Assembly (NCBI GenBank): GCA_050294475.1
Contig: JBNKOE010000012.1
Coordinates: 62,001 to 126,000, forward strand
Direction of reading: 5' to 3'
DNA from: Thalassobellus sp050294475
GTDB lineage: Bacteria > Bacteroidota > Bacteroidia > Flavobacteriales > Flavobacteriaceae
Length of the DNA: 64,000 nt
Below are positions 44,354 through 53,071 of this stretch, in pieces. The notes below the pieces were generated by a model. The model was not told where the DNA came from, ran no database searches, and was given only the letters and a program-made list of their open reading frames with translations. Position 1 is the stretch's first letter; each line of letters begins with the position of its first letter. A program made the translations under genes and the position numbers.

Positions 44354-45073
44354 ATGGGAAGAGCTTTTGAGTTTAGAAAAGCACGTAAAATGAAACGTTG
44401 GTCTGCCATGAGTAAAGCGTTTACACGCATTGGCAAGGATATAGTTATAGCTGTAAAAGAAGGAGGTCCAGATCCAGCAAGTAATTCACGTTTAAGAGCA
44501 GTTATACAAAATGCTAAGGCTGTAAATATGCCAAAAGACAATATAGAACGTGCCATTAAAAAAGCTAGCGATAAAAGTCAAGGTGATTATAAAGAAGTGG
44601 TATTTGAAGGTTACGCACCTCATGGTATTGCTGTTTTAGTAGAAACTGCTACCGATAATAATACTCGTACCGTAGCAAATGTAAGAAGCTATTTTAATAA
44701 ATGCGATGGTAGTTTGGGTACCTCTGGTTCTGTTGTCTTTATGTTCGACCATACCTGTAATTTTAGAATTAATGCAGAAGGTCTAGACCCAGAAGAATTA
44801 GAATTAGAATTTATAGATTTTGGAGCCGAAGAAGTTTTTACTGATGATGATGGCATTTTAATTTATGCACCATTTGAAAGCTTTGGAGCTATTCAAGCTG
44901 AATTAGAAAGTCGTGAAATTGAAATTTTATCGTCAGGTTTTGAACGTATTCCACAAGTAACAAAAAAATTAACACCAGAAGAAGCTGCTGATGTTGAAAA
45001 ACTTTTAGAAAAACTTGATGATGATGATGATGTACAAAACGTCTATCACACCATGGAAGAAACAACAGATTAA
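44354..45073 (+). CDS. yebC: YebC/PmpR-family protein
   Basis: A 239-aa protein of usual length. MGRAFEFRKARKMKRW, KEGGPDPASNSRLR and NMPKDNIERAIKKA form the typical N-terminal domain. The rest follows the three-domain YebC pattern, with an acidic tail (LDDDDDVQNVYHTMEE). YebC proteins act as transcription regulators or, by newer work, help ribosomes through polyproline stalls. It is followed by a good terminator. Confidence 0.92.
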   Translation: MGRAFEFRKARKMKRWSAMSKAFTRIGKDIVIAVKEGGPDPASNSRLRAVIQNAKAVNMPKDNIERAIKKASDKSQGDYKEVVFEGYAPHGIAVLVETATDNNTRTVANVRSYFNKCDGSLGTSGSVVFMFDHTCNFRINAEGLDPEELELEFIDFGAEEVFTDDDGILIYAPFESFGAIQAELESREIEILSSGFERIPQVTKKLTPEEAADVEKLLEKLDDDDDVQNVYHTMEETTD

Positions 45074-45092
45074 CAACAAAATAGGATATAGA

Positions 45093-45117
45093 AAAAGAGC
45101 TGTTTAGCTCTTTTTTT
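45093..45117 (+). terminator. Terminator after yebC
   Basis: AAAAGAGCT (45093-45101), loop GTTT, AGCTCTTTT (45106-45114), then more T. It begins 20 bp after the yebC stop. Confidence 0.85.
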
Positions 45118-45134
45118 GTTTTAATATCATTTTT

Positions 45135-45230
45135 AAGCAAACTATCAATTGGGGTATTATTGGCTGCGAAAATATCACAGAAGCAAAAAGTGGTCTTGCT
45201 TATACATTAACTAAATTGGGTAATAGATAA
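45135..45230 (+). pseudogene. N-terminal relic of a Gfo/Idh/MocA oxidoreductase
   Basis: In this frame the DNA reads KQTINWGIIGCENITEAKSG and then LAYTLTKLGNR before a stop. Intact Gfo/Idh/MocA sugar dehydrogenases start with a similar INWGIIGCGxVTExKSGPA stretch that binds NAD(P). Here the second Gly of the nucleotide loop is Glu, there is no ATG, and the frame ends after 31 codons. Nothing of the rest of the protein remains. I take it as the leftover of a deleted gene between yebC and the NYN gene. Confidence 0.6.
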
Positions 45231-45265
45231 AATATTAGGTGTTATTTAGTTGAAAAAATAAATCA

Positions 45266-46000
45266 TTATTTATTCTTTACATAAATTAACTTAAATCGTC
45301 CATTTGATTGATCTCGTTGTTCCATTTCAAATTGATTTAACGATTTAAACAAAGGCGTTAATTTTACAAAGCCAAAATTTCTAGAATCAAAATTAGGTTG
45401 CTTTTTTAGTATTAAAGATCCTACATCACCCAAAAAAGCCCAACCATCATCATCGGCAGCGTCATCAACAGAATTCTGGAGCAACTTTATAACTTTAGGC
45501 GTAATATTATATAAATTTTGTTTTTTAGATTTTCCTGTTTTTTGATCTTCTTCATCACCATCATCAGAAGCTAAAATTTCTAAATAAATAAATTTATCAC
45601 ATGCAACAATAAACGGATTTGGCGTTTTCTTCTCTCCCATTCCATAAACAACCATACCTGCTTCTCGTAATCGCGTTGCAAGTTTTGTAAAATCACTATC
45701 CGAAGACACTAAACAAAAACCATTAACCTTCTCAGAATATAAAATATCCATCGCATCAATTATCATTGCTGAATCTGTGGCATTTTTACCAGTTGTGTAA
45801 CCATACTGTTGTATAGGCGTTATAGCATTTTCTAATAAAATATTTTTCCATTTTGAAAGATGCGGTTTGGTCCAATCTCCATATATTCTTTTTATAGTAG
45901 GCGTGCCATACTTAGCAATTTCTTCCATCATTTCTGAAATGTATTTTGAAGGGATATTATCGCCATCAATAAGAACCGCTATTTTCGTATCTTTTATCAT
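45266..46000 (-). CDS. NYN-domain (LabA-like) protein with OST-HTH/LOTUS-like C-terminus
   Basis: A 244-aa protein. The N-terminal NYN domain (about 1-150) shows the PIN-like acidic residues: D12 and D14 in VLIDGDN, Asp in DSAMIIDAMD, and two Asp in VSSDSDF. The C-terminal 75 residues (VIKLLQNSVDDAADDDGWAFLGDVGSLILKK in pieces) look like an OST-HTH/LOTUS fold that can bind RNA. The design suggests a nuclease acting on structured RNA. It is alone; a terminator lies upstream for the acyltransferase operon. Confidence 0.85.
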   Translation of the reverse strand: MIKDTKIAVLIDGDNIPSKYISEMMEEIAKYGTPTIKRIYGDWTKPHLSKWKNILLENAITPIQQYGYTTGKNATDSAMIIDAMDILYSEKVNGFCLVSSDSDFTKLATRLREAGMVVYGMGEKKTPNPFIVACDKFIYLEILASDDGDEEDQKTGKSKKQNLYNITPKVIKLLQNSVDDAADDDGWAFLGDVGSLILKKQPNFDSRNFGFVKLTPLFKSLNQFEMEQRDQSNGRFKLIYVKNK

Positions 46001-46042
46001 ATTTTTTAAAGATACTGAAATATTAGAGATTGTATGGTTTTG

Positions 46043-46074
46043 AAAATAAAAAAGCTACCTTAAAGATAGCTTTT
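46043..46074 (-). terminator. Terminator of the KdsB-KdnB-acyltransferase operon
   Basis: AAAAGCTA (46050-46057) pairs with TAGCTTTT (46067-46074). Read leftwards, T-rich sequence follows. It lies 127 bp after the acyltransferase stop, and no other gene is in that stretch. Confidence 0.65.
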
Positions 46075-46200
46075 GATTTTTAAGTATAAACTCAATGTTT
46101 CTTTTTAGGAACAAATAATTGTTTACTTTATGTTTCATTGACTAATACAATATTTTAAAAACAATTTTTATGCCAAAAACACTCTATTTCTTAGATAATA

Positions 46201-46749
46201 TTAAGAATATTCAGGAATTTTTCCTTTTATCCCTTTAAAAAAATCATGCATGAATTTAAGATCGTTTTCTATACTATTAGTAAGATAAAATGGTTCTGAA
46301 ATTTTATTTTTTTTGTTTTCAAAATCGAAACCTACCATGATGACAGGAACATTCGCTTTTTTTGCTATATAATAAAACCCTGTGCGCCATTCTTTTACTT
46401 TTTTCCTAGTGCCTTCGGGCGATAATGCCATTCTAAATTCATCCTTTTCATTAAATAATTTAGCAATTACATCAACTTTATTTTCTTTAGTAAATCTATC
46501 AATTGGTGTTCCTCCTAAAGCTCTGAAAATCCAACCAACAGGAAACACGAATAATTCTTTTTTTCCAACAAAATGTATCTTGATATTCACAACAGCTCTT
46601 AACAAAACACCAATGTAGAAATCGTGCCAACTTGTGTGTGGCACAGCGATTATAACTGCTTTTTTAATAGCTTGTTTAGAAATGTTAGTATTGCCTGTAA
46701 TTTGCCAACCTAATATTTTAAAATAAATAAGTTTGGCTAACCAATGCAT
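46201..46749 (-). CDS. 1-acylglycerol-3-phosphate acyltransferase-like protein (PlsC family)
   Basis: A 182-aa membrane-associated acyltransferase. The HX4D catalytic motif is H38-T-S-W-H-D43, and the second motif is SPEGTRKK near residue 109. It is short compared with true PlsC (about 240 aa) but similar to the compact acyltransferases of Bacteroidota. It is the last gene in a run with kdsB and kdnB, so it may acylate a lipid A or related envelope lipid. It starts 1 bp after the KdnB stop. Confidence 0.82.
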   Translation of the reverse strand: MHWLAKLIYFKILGWQITGNTNISKQAIKKAVIIAVPHTSWHDFYIGVLLRAVVNIKIHFVGKKELFVFPVGWIFRALGGTPIDRFTKENKVDVIAKLFNEKDEFRMALSPEGTRKKVKEWRTGFYYIAKKANVPVIMVGFDFENKKNKISEPFYLTNSIENDLKFMHDFFKGIKGKIPEYS

Positions 46750-46750
46750 A

Positions 46751-47833
46751 TTACATTTTTTTATAAAGTTCTTTTAATTTTTTTGGTGTGGCAATTGATT
46801 TCCAATGCTTTCCTAAAGCATTTTCCCATAAAGGCTCTAAGCTTAAAGATATTTTAATTAAAACATCAAATTCATCATCGCTTAAATTAACACAAATACC
46901 TTTAGGTATATTAATATTATGCTTTGCTGTCATTTCCTTAAAAAGTTTTACACCGTCAGGATAAAACGCTTCTAATTGATTAAAAACAATACAATTACCA
47001 ATACCGTGTTTTGTACCTAATAAATATGACAAACCATAACTCATAGCATGTGCTACACCAACCTGAGAATATGCAATACTCATACCTCCATGCCAGCTTG
47101 CCATCATAAGTTTATCTTGTGAATCACTTTTTGATAGATTATCATCTAAAAAAACTTCATTACATAAATCAAAAGCTTTTTCTCCATAACTCTGACTAAA
47201 AGCATTTAGATACGTTCCCTTTAATGATTCAATACAGTGAATAAAACAATCCATTCCTGTGTAAAACCATTGGTCTTTAGGAACATCTTTAGTAAGTTCT
47301 GGATCTAAAATCACTTGATCAAAAGGGGTATAATCAGAATTTATACCTAATTTTTTTTCTGGTCCTGTTAGTACTGTTGTTCTTGAAACCTCTGCACCAG
47401 TTCCAGATATGGTTGGAATACCAACATGATAAATAGCAGGATTTTTAACCAAATCCCACCCTTGATAATCTTTAGCATCTCCTTCATTAGTTAGCATAAT
47501 AGATACAGCTTTAGCTAAATCTAGAAGCGTTCCTCCTCCTATTCCAATAATACCAGATACTTTTTCTTTAGTATTTAAAATAATATCCTCAACCAATTCA
47601 TCTACTTGAGATGTTTTAGGCTCTTCTTTTGCTGAAATGTAGATTATTTTATCATCATACGACAAATTTATTCTTGATGTTAACCATGTATTATTTTTAA
47701 ATATATCATCTATTAAATAAATGAAAGGGGAATTAATACTTAATCGCTTTGGGGCAACTATATCATTTAATTGACTGAAACTACCTCTACCAAAAATAAC
47801 TCTTGGTACCATTGGAAAGTTTTTGTAACTCAT
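46751..47833 (-). CDS. kdnB: 3-deoxy-D-manno-octulosonate 8-oxidase (KdnB-type alcohol dehydrogenase)
   Basis: A 360-aa iron-containing alcohol dehydrogenase. It resembles Shewanella KdnB along its whole length: PRVIFGRGSFSQLN, GIGGGTLLDLAKAVSIMLTN, YQGWDLVKNPAIYHVGIPT, INSDYTPFDQ, DQWFYTGMDCFIHCIESL and LGTKHGIGN. Its metal ligands appear in GMDCFIH, VAHAMS and TKHGIG. KdnB oxidises C8 of Kdo, the first step to 8-amino-Kdo. It lies downstream of kdsB in the same operon, which supports a Kdo role. The partner transaminase KdnA is not in the window. Confidence 0.87.
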   Translation of the reverse strand: MSYKNFPMVPRVIFGRGSFSQLNDIVAPKRLSINSPFIYLIDDIFKNNTWLTSRINLSYDDKIIYISAKEEPKTSQVDELVEDIILNTKEKVSGIIGIGGGTLLDLAKAVSIMLTNEGDAKDYQGWDLVKNPAIYHVGIPTISGTGAEVSRTTVLTGPEKKLGINSDYTPFDQVILDPELTKDVPKDQWFYTGMDCFIHCIESLKGTYLNAFSQSYGEKAFDLCNEVFLDDNLSKSDSQDKLMMASWHGGMSIAYSQVGVAHAMSYGLSYLLGTKHGIGNCIVFNQLEAFYPDGVKLFKEMTAKHNINIPKGICVNLSDDEFDVLIKISLSLEPLWENALGKHWKSIATPKKLKELYKKM

Positions 47834-47914
47834 TTATTTTCTTTTTCAAAAAGTAAAAATAGTATTATTTAATTTTACTTTGTTTATGTTTTATATATTA
47901 TAAAGAAATATTAG

Positions 47915-48616
47915 TTATAATAATTCTAAAATATCTTTTAAGTTTTCTATTGTTTTATATGCTTTTCCATTTGTTTCCTGTTCGCTTACTTGTTCATGCG
48001 CCCAAGTAGTATGAAAAGGAACGTGTATGGCATTTGCCTTAATATTTACTAAAGGCAAAATATCTGATTTTAATGAATTTCCAATCATTAAAAACTCTGA
48101 AGGTTTAACATCTAAATGGTTTAATAATTTAGAATAATTAGCTTCTTTCTTATCACTTAAAACTTCTATATGATGAAAAAAATTAGTTAAACCTGACTTT
48201 TCTAATTTTCGTTCTTGATCTAACAAATCGCCTTTTGTTGCTAAAATTAACCTATATTTTTTTGATAAATACTTTAAAACCTCTTCAACACCATCAAGTA
48301 ATTCTACGGGTTTATTTAGCATATCTTTCCCAATATTTAAAATAGCTTCTATCGTTTTATTAGACACTTCAAAATTTGATAATTCTAAAGCCATTTCTAC
48401 CATTGACAATACAAAAGCTTTAACACCATATCCATATAAAGGTAAATTACTTATTTCTTTTTTAAATAATTCTTGATCAATTTTATTAGGCGTTTCGTAT
48501 TTAGATAATAGATTCGCAAATGCTACTTCGGCATCTCTAAAATAAGTTTCGTTTACCCAAAGTGTGTCATCGGCATCAAAGCCAATAACTTTTACATTTT
48601 TGTAATTTATTTCCAT
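47915..48616 (-). CDS. HAD-family hydrolase
   Basis: A 233-aa HAD phosphatase. Motif I is DADDTLW (14-20), with a helical cap, then motif II ATKGD and the C-terminal IGNSLKSDI. It overlaps kdsB by 10 bp. It is not the KdsC type (which is shorter, without this cap), so the substrate is unknown. Operon position suggests a step in Kdo or lipid A metabolism, or simple metabolite clean-up. Confidence 0.85.
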   Translation of the reverse strand: MEINYKNVKVIGFDADDTLWVNETYFRDAEVAFANLLSKYETPNKIDQELFKKEISNLPLYGYGVKAFVLSMVEMALELSNFEVSNKTIEAILNIGKDMLNKPVELLDGVEEVLKYLSKKYRLILATKGDLLDQERKLEKSGLTNFFHHIEVLSDKKEANYSKLLNHLDVKPSEFLMIGNSLKSDILPLVNIKANAIHVPFHTTWAHEQVSEQETNGKAYKTIENLKDILELL

Positions 48617-49335
48617 AATTTCTTGGCACGATCTAAATCTTCTGGTGTATCAATTTCAACACCTTGTACATCTGTTTCTACCATTTTAATACGTTTACCG
48701 TATTCTAAATAACGGATACATTCAATTTTTTCGGAAGCTTCTAAAGGAAGCATTGGTAAATTATAAAAATCTAATATGGCTTGTTTTCTAAAAGCATAAA
48801 CGCCTTTGTGCTTAAAATATTTGACACCAACATTGGTTTCTCTTGGATAAGGAATAGGGCTACGTGAAAAATATAATGCAAAATTAGATTGATCGACAAT
48901 AACCTTTACAGTATTAGGATTGTTTATTTCATCTAAATCTGTGATATGAACCATTAAAGATGCTAAATCTACTTCTTTATTAGGGTCATTTTTAAACACC
49001 TCTATAAGTTTAGATAATGATTCTTTATCAGTAAAGGGTTCATCTCCTTGAACATTGATAACAATATCTACATCTAAAAACTCAACAGCTTCTGCAATTC
49101 TATCACTTCCACAGTCATGTTCTTTTATGCTCATAATAGCTTTTCCTCCATTATTTACAATTTCATTATAAATAATATCACTATCAGTAACTACAAAAAC
49201 ATCATCAAATAAATTGGTTGCAACTGTAGCTTCGTATGTACGACGTATTACTGTTTTTCCTCCAAGGTCTTGCATAAGTTTGGCTGGAAAACGTGTAGCG
49301 CTATAACGCGCAGGGATCATTGAGATTATTTTCAT
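48607..49335 (-). CDS. kdsB: 3-deoxy-manno-octulosonate cytidylyltransferase
   Basis: A 242-aa CMP-Kdo synthetase. The ATG at 49335 gives MKIISMIPARYSATRFPAKL, the normal start; an upstream TTG at 49350 is possible but adds only five residues. Motifs include GGKTVIRRTYE, VINVQGDEPF and CIRYLEYGKRIKMVET. It activates Kdo, or 8-amino-Kdo if KdnB and KdnA act first, for lipid A assembly. It is the first gene of the leftward operon. Confidence 0.93.
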   Translation of the reverse strand: MKIISMIPARYSATRFPAKLMQDLGGKTVIRRTYEATVATNLFDDVFVVTDSDIIYNEIVNNGGKAIMSIKEHDCGSDRIAEAVEFLDVDIVINVQGDEPFTDKESLSKLIEVFKNDPNKEVDLASLMVHITDLDEINNPNTVKVIVDQSNFALYFSRSPIPYPRETNVGVKYFKHKGVYAFRKQAILDFYNLPMLPLEASEKIECIRYLEYGKRIKMVETDVQGVEIDTPEDLDRAKKLWK

Positions 49336-49358
49336 TAAGTCTTTGTTCAATTCTTTGT

Positions 49359-49366
49359 CAAAAATA
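49359..49366 (-). promoter_or_regulatory. Putative -7 promoter element of the kdsB operon
   Basis: The minus strand reads TATTTTTG, an exact TAnnTTTG match, 24 bp from the ATG at 49335. It lies between kdsB and the DUF4126 stop codon at 49382. Confidence 0.5.
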
Positions 49367-49381
49367 GTATTATTTAATGAT

Positions 49382-49948
49382 TTAGTTTTTCTTGTACTTA
49401 AACTTTTTATACATTTTAAAAATTACAATCAATATTATAACAACAAAAACAATAGCTAACATTGGTAAAAATATAGAAACTACAGACATAATGATTGAAG
49501 TTCCTGTTTCTAAAGTTGCAACTATTGGGTTTGCCAAACCTCCTGATGTTGCTGTAGAAGCTAATCTAGTTGTGCTTGAAGTTCCAGCTATAGTCGCAGC
49601 CGTTCCTCCTCCTGCAATGATAGCTAAAGACCATGTGATTAGAGGGCTTAAATCTGCCACAGTAGACATCATGACAGCTGTTCCTGCTAATGCTGCTAAT
49701 GGTACCGCTATAGAATCTAATAAATTATCGATATACGGAATAAAATAAGCAAATATTTCTACTATTGTGGCAACACCTAAGGTAATTAAAGCCGTTGTAC
49801 TTCCTATCCATTGCCAAGACTCATTAAGTTGCCAAACATCAAAATACGAAGCTAAACTTAATGCAAATAACGGCAAGAATACCCGAAAACCAACTGAAGC
49901 AGAGAGCCCAACTCCTAAACAAATACTTATAATTGTTTCTATTGACAT
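49382..49948 (-). CDS. DUF4126-family membrane protein
   Basis: A 188-aa integral membrane protein with several Gly/Ala-rich helices. It fits the DUF4126 pattern: GLSASVGFRVFLPLF near the start, then PLAALAGTAVMMS, GGGTAATIAGTSSTTRLASTATSGGLANP in pieces, and a hydrophobic C-terminus ending in a Lys-rich tail. Function unknown. It lies downstream of the RecD-like helicase by 19 bp, so the two may be co-transcribed. Confidence 0.82.
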   Translation of the reverse strand: MSIETIISICLGVGLSASVGFRVFLPLFALSLASYFDVWQLNESWQWIGSTTALITLGVATIVEIFAYFIPYIDNLLDSIAVPLAALAGTAVMMSTVADLSPLITWSLAIIAGGGTAATIAGTSSTTRLASTATSGGLANPIVATLETGTSIIMSVVSIFLPMLAIVFVVIILIVIFKMYKKFKYKKN

Positions 49949-49967
49949 AGCTAAATATAGTCAAAAA

Positions 49968-51392
49968 CTATTCCTCAAAAAAATCTTCTTTAAATCCAAT
50001 AAGATACAACTTTTCTTTAGCTCTTGTTACTGCTGTGTATAGCCAACGTAAATAGTCTTTATTAATGCCTTCAGGTAAGTAAGGCTGTTCTACAAACACG
50101 GTATTCCATTGTCCACCCTGAGATTTATGACAAGTAATGGCATAGGAAAACTTTACTTGCAATGCATTAAAATGCTTGTTTGCTTTAACTTTTAGAAATT
50201 TTTTATATTTAGTAGTTTCGCTTTCATAATCTTTCATAACTTCTTGATACAATCTATTAGATTCTTCATATGGCAACGACGGAGTTTCGGCTTCAATTGT
50301 ATCTAGTAACAAAACAGTTTCAAAAGGACGCATTTTAGGATAATCAACCATTCTAACTTTCACTTCAGCAAAACGAAATCCATAAAGCTCTTCAATTTTA
50401 AATATTTCTAAAACCTCTATAATATCGCCATTTGCTATAAAACCGGCTTCAGTAGTTGGTTTAATCCAAAAATAATTATTCTTAACTGCCATTAAATAAT
50501 CTCCAGAAGACAATTCATTTTCATTAAATAAAATCCGACTACGTATTTGCTGATTATATAAATTTGCTCTTTTGTTACTTCTAACAATAATAGCTGTTTC
50601 TTCATTTCCTAAATTACTATAAGCGTCGTTTATAGCATCCATAATTTCATAACCATCAACTAGTCTAACAATATCTTTAAAGTTGTTTAAATCGAACTTA
50701 AAAGCGTCATGTAGCGAACTTGCTAAAGTTTCACGTAAAGTCGTAGCATTAACAAGAATTCCTGAATCGTGTTCTTGTCTCATTACTTCATCTAACTCCA
50801 TTCTTGTAACTTCTTTGTTGTAATTTAAAGCTAAGGTATTTTCATTTAAGGCAGGACTTAAATCTAGCTTTACTGGAGGAAGCTGTGCAGTATCTCCAAT
50901 TAAAAGTAGTTTACATTTATGACCAGAATACACATACTGCATTAAATCGTCTAGAAGCGATCCATTTTCGAATAATTTAGATTCTGCGGGTGTATCAGGA
51001 ATCATTGAAGCTTCATCAACAATAAAAATAGTGTTTTTATGCTTATTTGGTTGTAAAACAAACTTAACGCCACCACCTTTATCTTTTTTGGGAAAATATA
51101 TTTTTTTATGAATTGTAAACGCTTCTTTTTTTGAGTAATTAGAAATTACTTTAGCCGCTCTACCCGTTGGAGCCATTAGTACAGCACTCATTTTTGCTTT
51201 CCATAAATTACTTACAATGCAGCCAATTATAGTTGTTTTTCCTGTTCCAGCATACCCTTTTAGCAAATAAAGAGTATTAGGATTTTTACTAAATATAAAT
51301 TCAGATAATTGCTGTAAAACAATATTTTGTTTTGTAGTAGGTTGAAACGGAAAGTCCTGTATTATAAGGGAATAAAATTCGGATGCAGTCAT
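49968..51392 (-). CDS. RecD-like ATP-dependent DNA helicase (superfamily 1)
   Basis: A 474-aa SF1B helicase. Walker A GYAGTGKTT is at residues 46-54, motif II DEASMIPD near 125, and a C-terminal UvrD_C_2-type part has FSYAITCHKSQGGQWNTVFVEQ and YTAVTRAKEKLYLIG. This is a small relative of RecD2/Dda helicases and probably acts in DNA repair or replication. It has its own promoter. Confidence 0.9.
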   Translation of the reverse strand: MTASEFYSLIIQDFPFQPTTKQNIVLQQLSEFIFSKNPNTLYLLKGYAGTGKTTIIGCIVSNLWKAKMSAVLMAPTGRAAKVISNYSKKEAFTIHKKIYFPKKDKGGGVKFVLQPNKHKNTIFIVDEASMIPDTPAESKLFENGSLLDDLMQYVYSGHKCKLLLIGDTAQLPPVKLDLSPALNENTLALNYNKEVTRMELDEVMRQEHDSGILVNATTLRETLASSLHDAFKFDLNNFKDIVRLVDGYEIMDAINDAYSNLGNEETAIIVRSNKRANLYNQQIRSRILFNENELSSGDYLMAVKNNYFWIKPTTEAGFIANGDIIEVLEIFKIEELYGFRFAEVKVRMVDYPKMRPFETVLLLDTIEAETPSLPYEESNRLYQEVMKDYESETTKYKKFLKVKANKHFNALQVKFSYAITCHKSQGGQWNTVFVEQPYLPEGINKDYLRWLYTAVTRAKEKLYLIGFKEDFFEE

Positions 51393-51418
51393 TTAAATTA
51401 GACGTATTATAAATTATT

Positions 51419-51426
51419 CAAATATA
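51419..51426 (-). promoter_or_regulatory. Putative -7 promoter element of the RecD-like helicase gene
   Basis: The minus strand reads TATATTTG, an exact TAnnTTTG match, 27 bp from the start codon. Confidence 0.5.
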
Positions 51427-51472
51427 TAAATGATTTTTACGCACTTTGGTTTTTGCGATTAAAAAAAATTTG

Positions 51473-51480
51473 TAGATTTG
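51473..51480 (+). promoter_or_regulatory. Putative promoter of the 51.5-53.6 kb operon
   Basis: TAGATTTG is an exact TAnnTTTG match; a TTTG at 51452-51455 is 17 bp upstream. The next three genes overlap each other, so this promoter likely serves all of them. Confidence 0.55.
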
Positions 51481-51522
51481 CTAAATACCATTATAATAAT
51501 TTATTTTTAATAAAAACCCATT

Positions 51523-52260
51523 ATGTTAACATTTATTCTGATTGCAGTTGCTGTAATATTAGTTACAATTGGCTTAGTAAAGCTAATTGACAAATTTGTT
51601 CCTTCTAAATTTAAACCTGTATTAACAATCGCATTATGGGTGTTAATATTTTTTCTAGGATACCAAACATATATGTCAATTTATAATCCTGTTTTATTTG
51701 ATCAAACCAAGGAAGAGCGTTATGCTGAAGTTATTAAGAATTTAATTGATATTAGAGATTCTCAATTAGCACACAAACAAGTTACTGGTGTTTTTGCTGG
51801 TAATTTTGATGACCTAATAAAGTTTATTGATACTGCTGAATATACCATTACGCAACGTCGTGATTCTAGTGTTATTGATCCTGTACTTACTAAACAATTT
51901 GGAGTAGATATGTTTAAAGAAATAGTAATCATTGACACATTAGGTACTGTTCCTGTTAAAGATTCTTTATTTAAATCTTCTGACAGATATAAAACTATGA
52001 TGAATGTGCCTGTTGGTGAAGCAGGTGCTAAGTTTGAACTTAAAGCTGGTTTTATAGAACAAAGTGATGCTAAAATCCCTGTTTTTGAAGCTAAAGTTAA
52101 AAAAGATGTAATTTTATTCGATCAAGATAAAGATTTATTAAGTCAAGAAAATGAAGTGGTTTCAGTAGAAGGCGTAAATGGAGATGCTCTTAAAGTAGGA
52201 TCTATGGATGAAGTAAATACTGGAGGTAACTGGCCAAAAACTTATGGCAACAACGAGTAA
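51523..52260 (+). CDS. Conserved membrane-anchored protein of unknown function
   Basis: A 245-aa protein. Two hydrophobic helices are at about 1-20 and 33-52, and the rest is a soluble domain of about 190 residues. The soluble part has YAEVIKNLIDIRDSQLAHKQVTG, which resembles pseudopilin-like or type II secretion globular folds. I recognise no named family. It overlaps the DUF3822 gene by 17 bp, and rsmD follows. This order is likely conserved in Flavobacteria, but that needs a genome comparison. Confidence 0.72.
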   Translation: MLTFILIAVAVILVTIGLVKLIDKFVPSKFKPVLTIALWVLIFFLGYQTYMSIYNPVLFDQTKEERYAEVIKNLIDIRDSQLAHKQVTGVFAGNFDDLIKFIDTAEYTITQRRDSSVIDPVLTKQFGVDMFKEIVIIDTLGTVPVKDSLFKSSDRYKTMMNVPVGEAGAKFELKAGFIEQSDAKIPVFEAKVKKDVILFDQDKDLLSQENEVVSVEGVNGDALKVGSMDEVNTGGNWPKTYGNNE

Positions 52261-53071
52261 AACTTTTAACAAACTAACTAATCTAGATCTGTCCATTCAA
52301 ATAAGTTTGAGTGGACTTTCTTTTTGTACCCTACAAAGAGATACAAATACTATCGCCTATTTAAAAGATGTTGATTTTAATAAAAAATTAAACCCTTTAG
52401 AAATTTTAGATAAATTAAAGCATGTCTTTAATACAGAAAAAGAATTACAAGGCGATTTTAACAATGTTTGTATTATACATGATAATGAACTTTCAACATT
52501 AGTACCAAAATCATTGTTTAGTGAAGATTGTCTAGCTGATTATTTAAAATTCAATTCTAAAATTCTAAAATCAGATTATATTACTTATGATGATATTCTT
52601 ATAAATGATAGTGTTAATGTTTATGTACCTTATATAAATATTAATAATTTTATTTATGATAGATTTGGAGCTTTTACTTTTAAACACGTCTCTACAATTT
52701 TAATTGAACAAATTTTATTAGCAGAGAAAAATTCGGAAACAACAAAAGTATTTGTGAATGTTAATAAAAATCATTTTGAGGTACTTGTTGTTGAAAAATC
52801 TAAATTAATTTTTTATAACACCTTTGAGTATAAAACTAAAGAAGATTTTATTTATTATTTGCTTTTTACTGTTGAACAACTAAAGCTAAATCCTGAAATT
52901 TTGAATTTAATTTTCATTGGAGATATCGATACTAAAGACGAACTGTATATTATTGCTTACAAATACATTCGATTTGTGTTTCTAGGTAACCGAGAAGATG
53001 ATTATAAATACAGTATTAATGCTCAACCAGCAAATCATAATAGCAATTACACCCTAATAAAAAGTTTTTAA
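52244..53071 (+). CDS. DUF3822-family protein
   Basis: A 275-aa cytoplasmic protein. It has LSIQISLSGLSFCTLQRD at the N-terminus and VNVNKNHFEVLVVEKSKL in the second half, as in DUF3822. The family has an actin/hexokinase-like (ASKHA) look by fold of repeated beta strands, but no function is known to me. It overlaps its neighbours on both sides (17 bp upstream, 1 bp with rsmD). Confidence 0.8.
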   Translation: MATTSKTFNKLTNLDLSIQISLSGLSFCTLQRDTNTIAYLKDVDFNKKLNPLEILDKLKHVFNTEKELQGDFNNVCIIHDNELSTLVPKSLFSEDCLADYLKFNSKILKSDYITYDDILINDSVNVYVPYININNFIYDRFGAFTFKHVSTILIEQILLAEKNSETTKVFVNVNKNHFEVLVVEKSKLIFYNTFEYKTKEDFIYYLLFTVEQLKLNPEILNLIFIGDIDTKDELYIIAYKYIRFVFLGNREDDYKYSINAQPANHNSNYTLIKSF

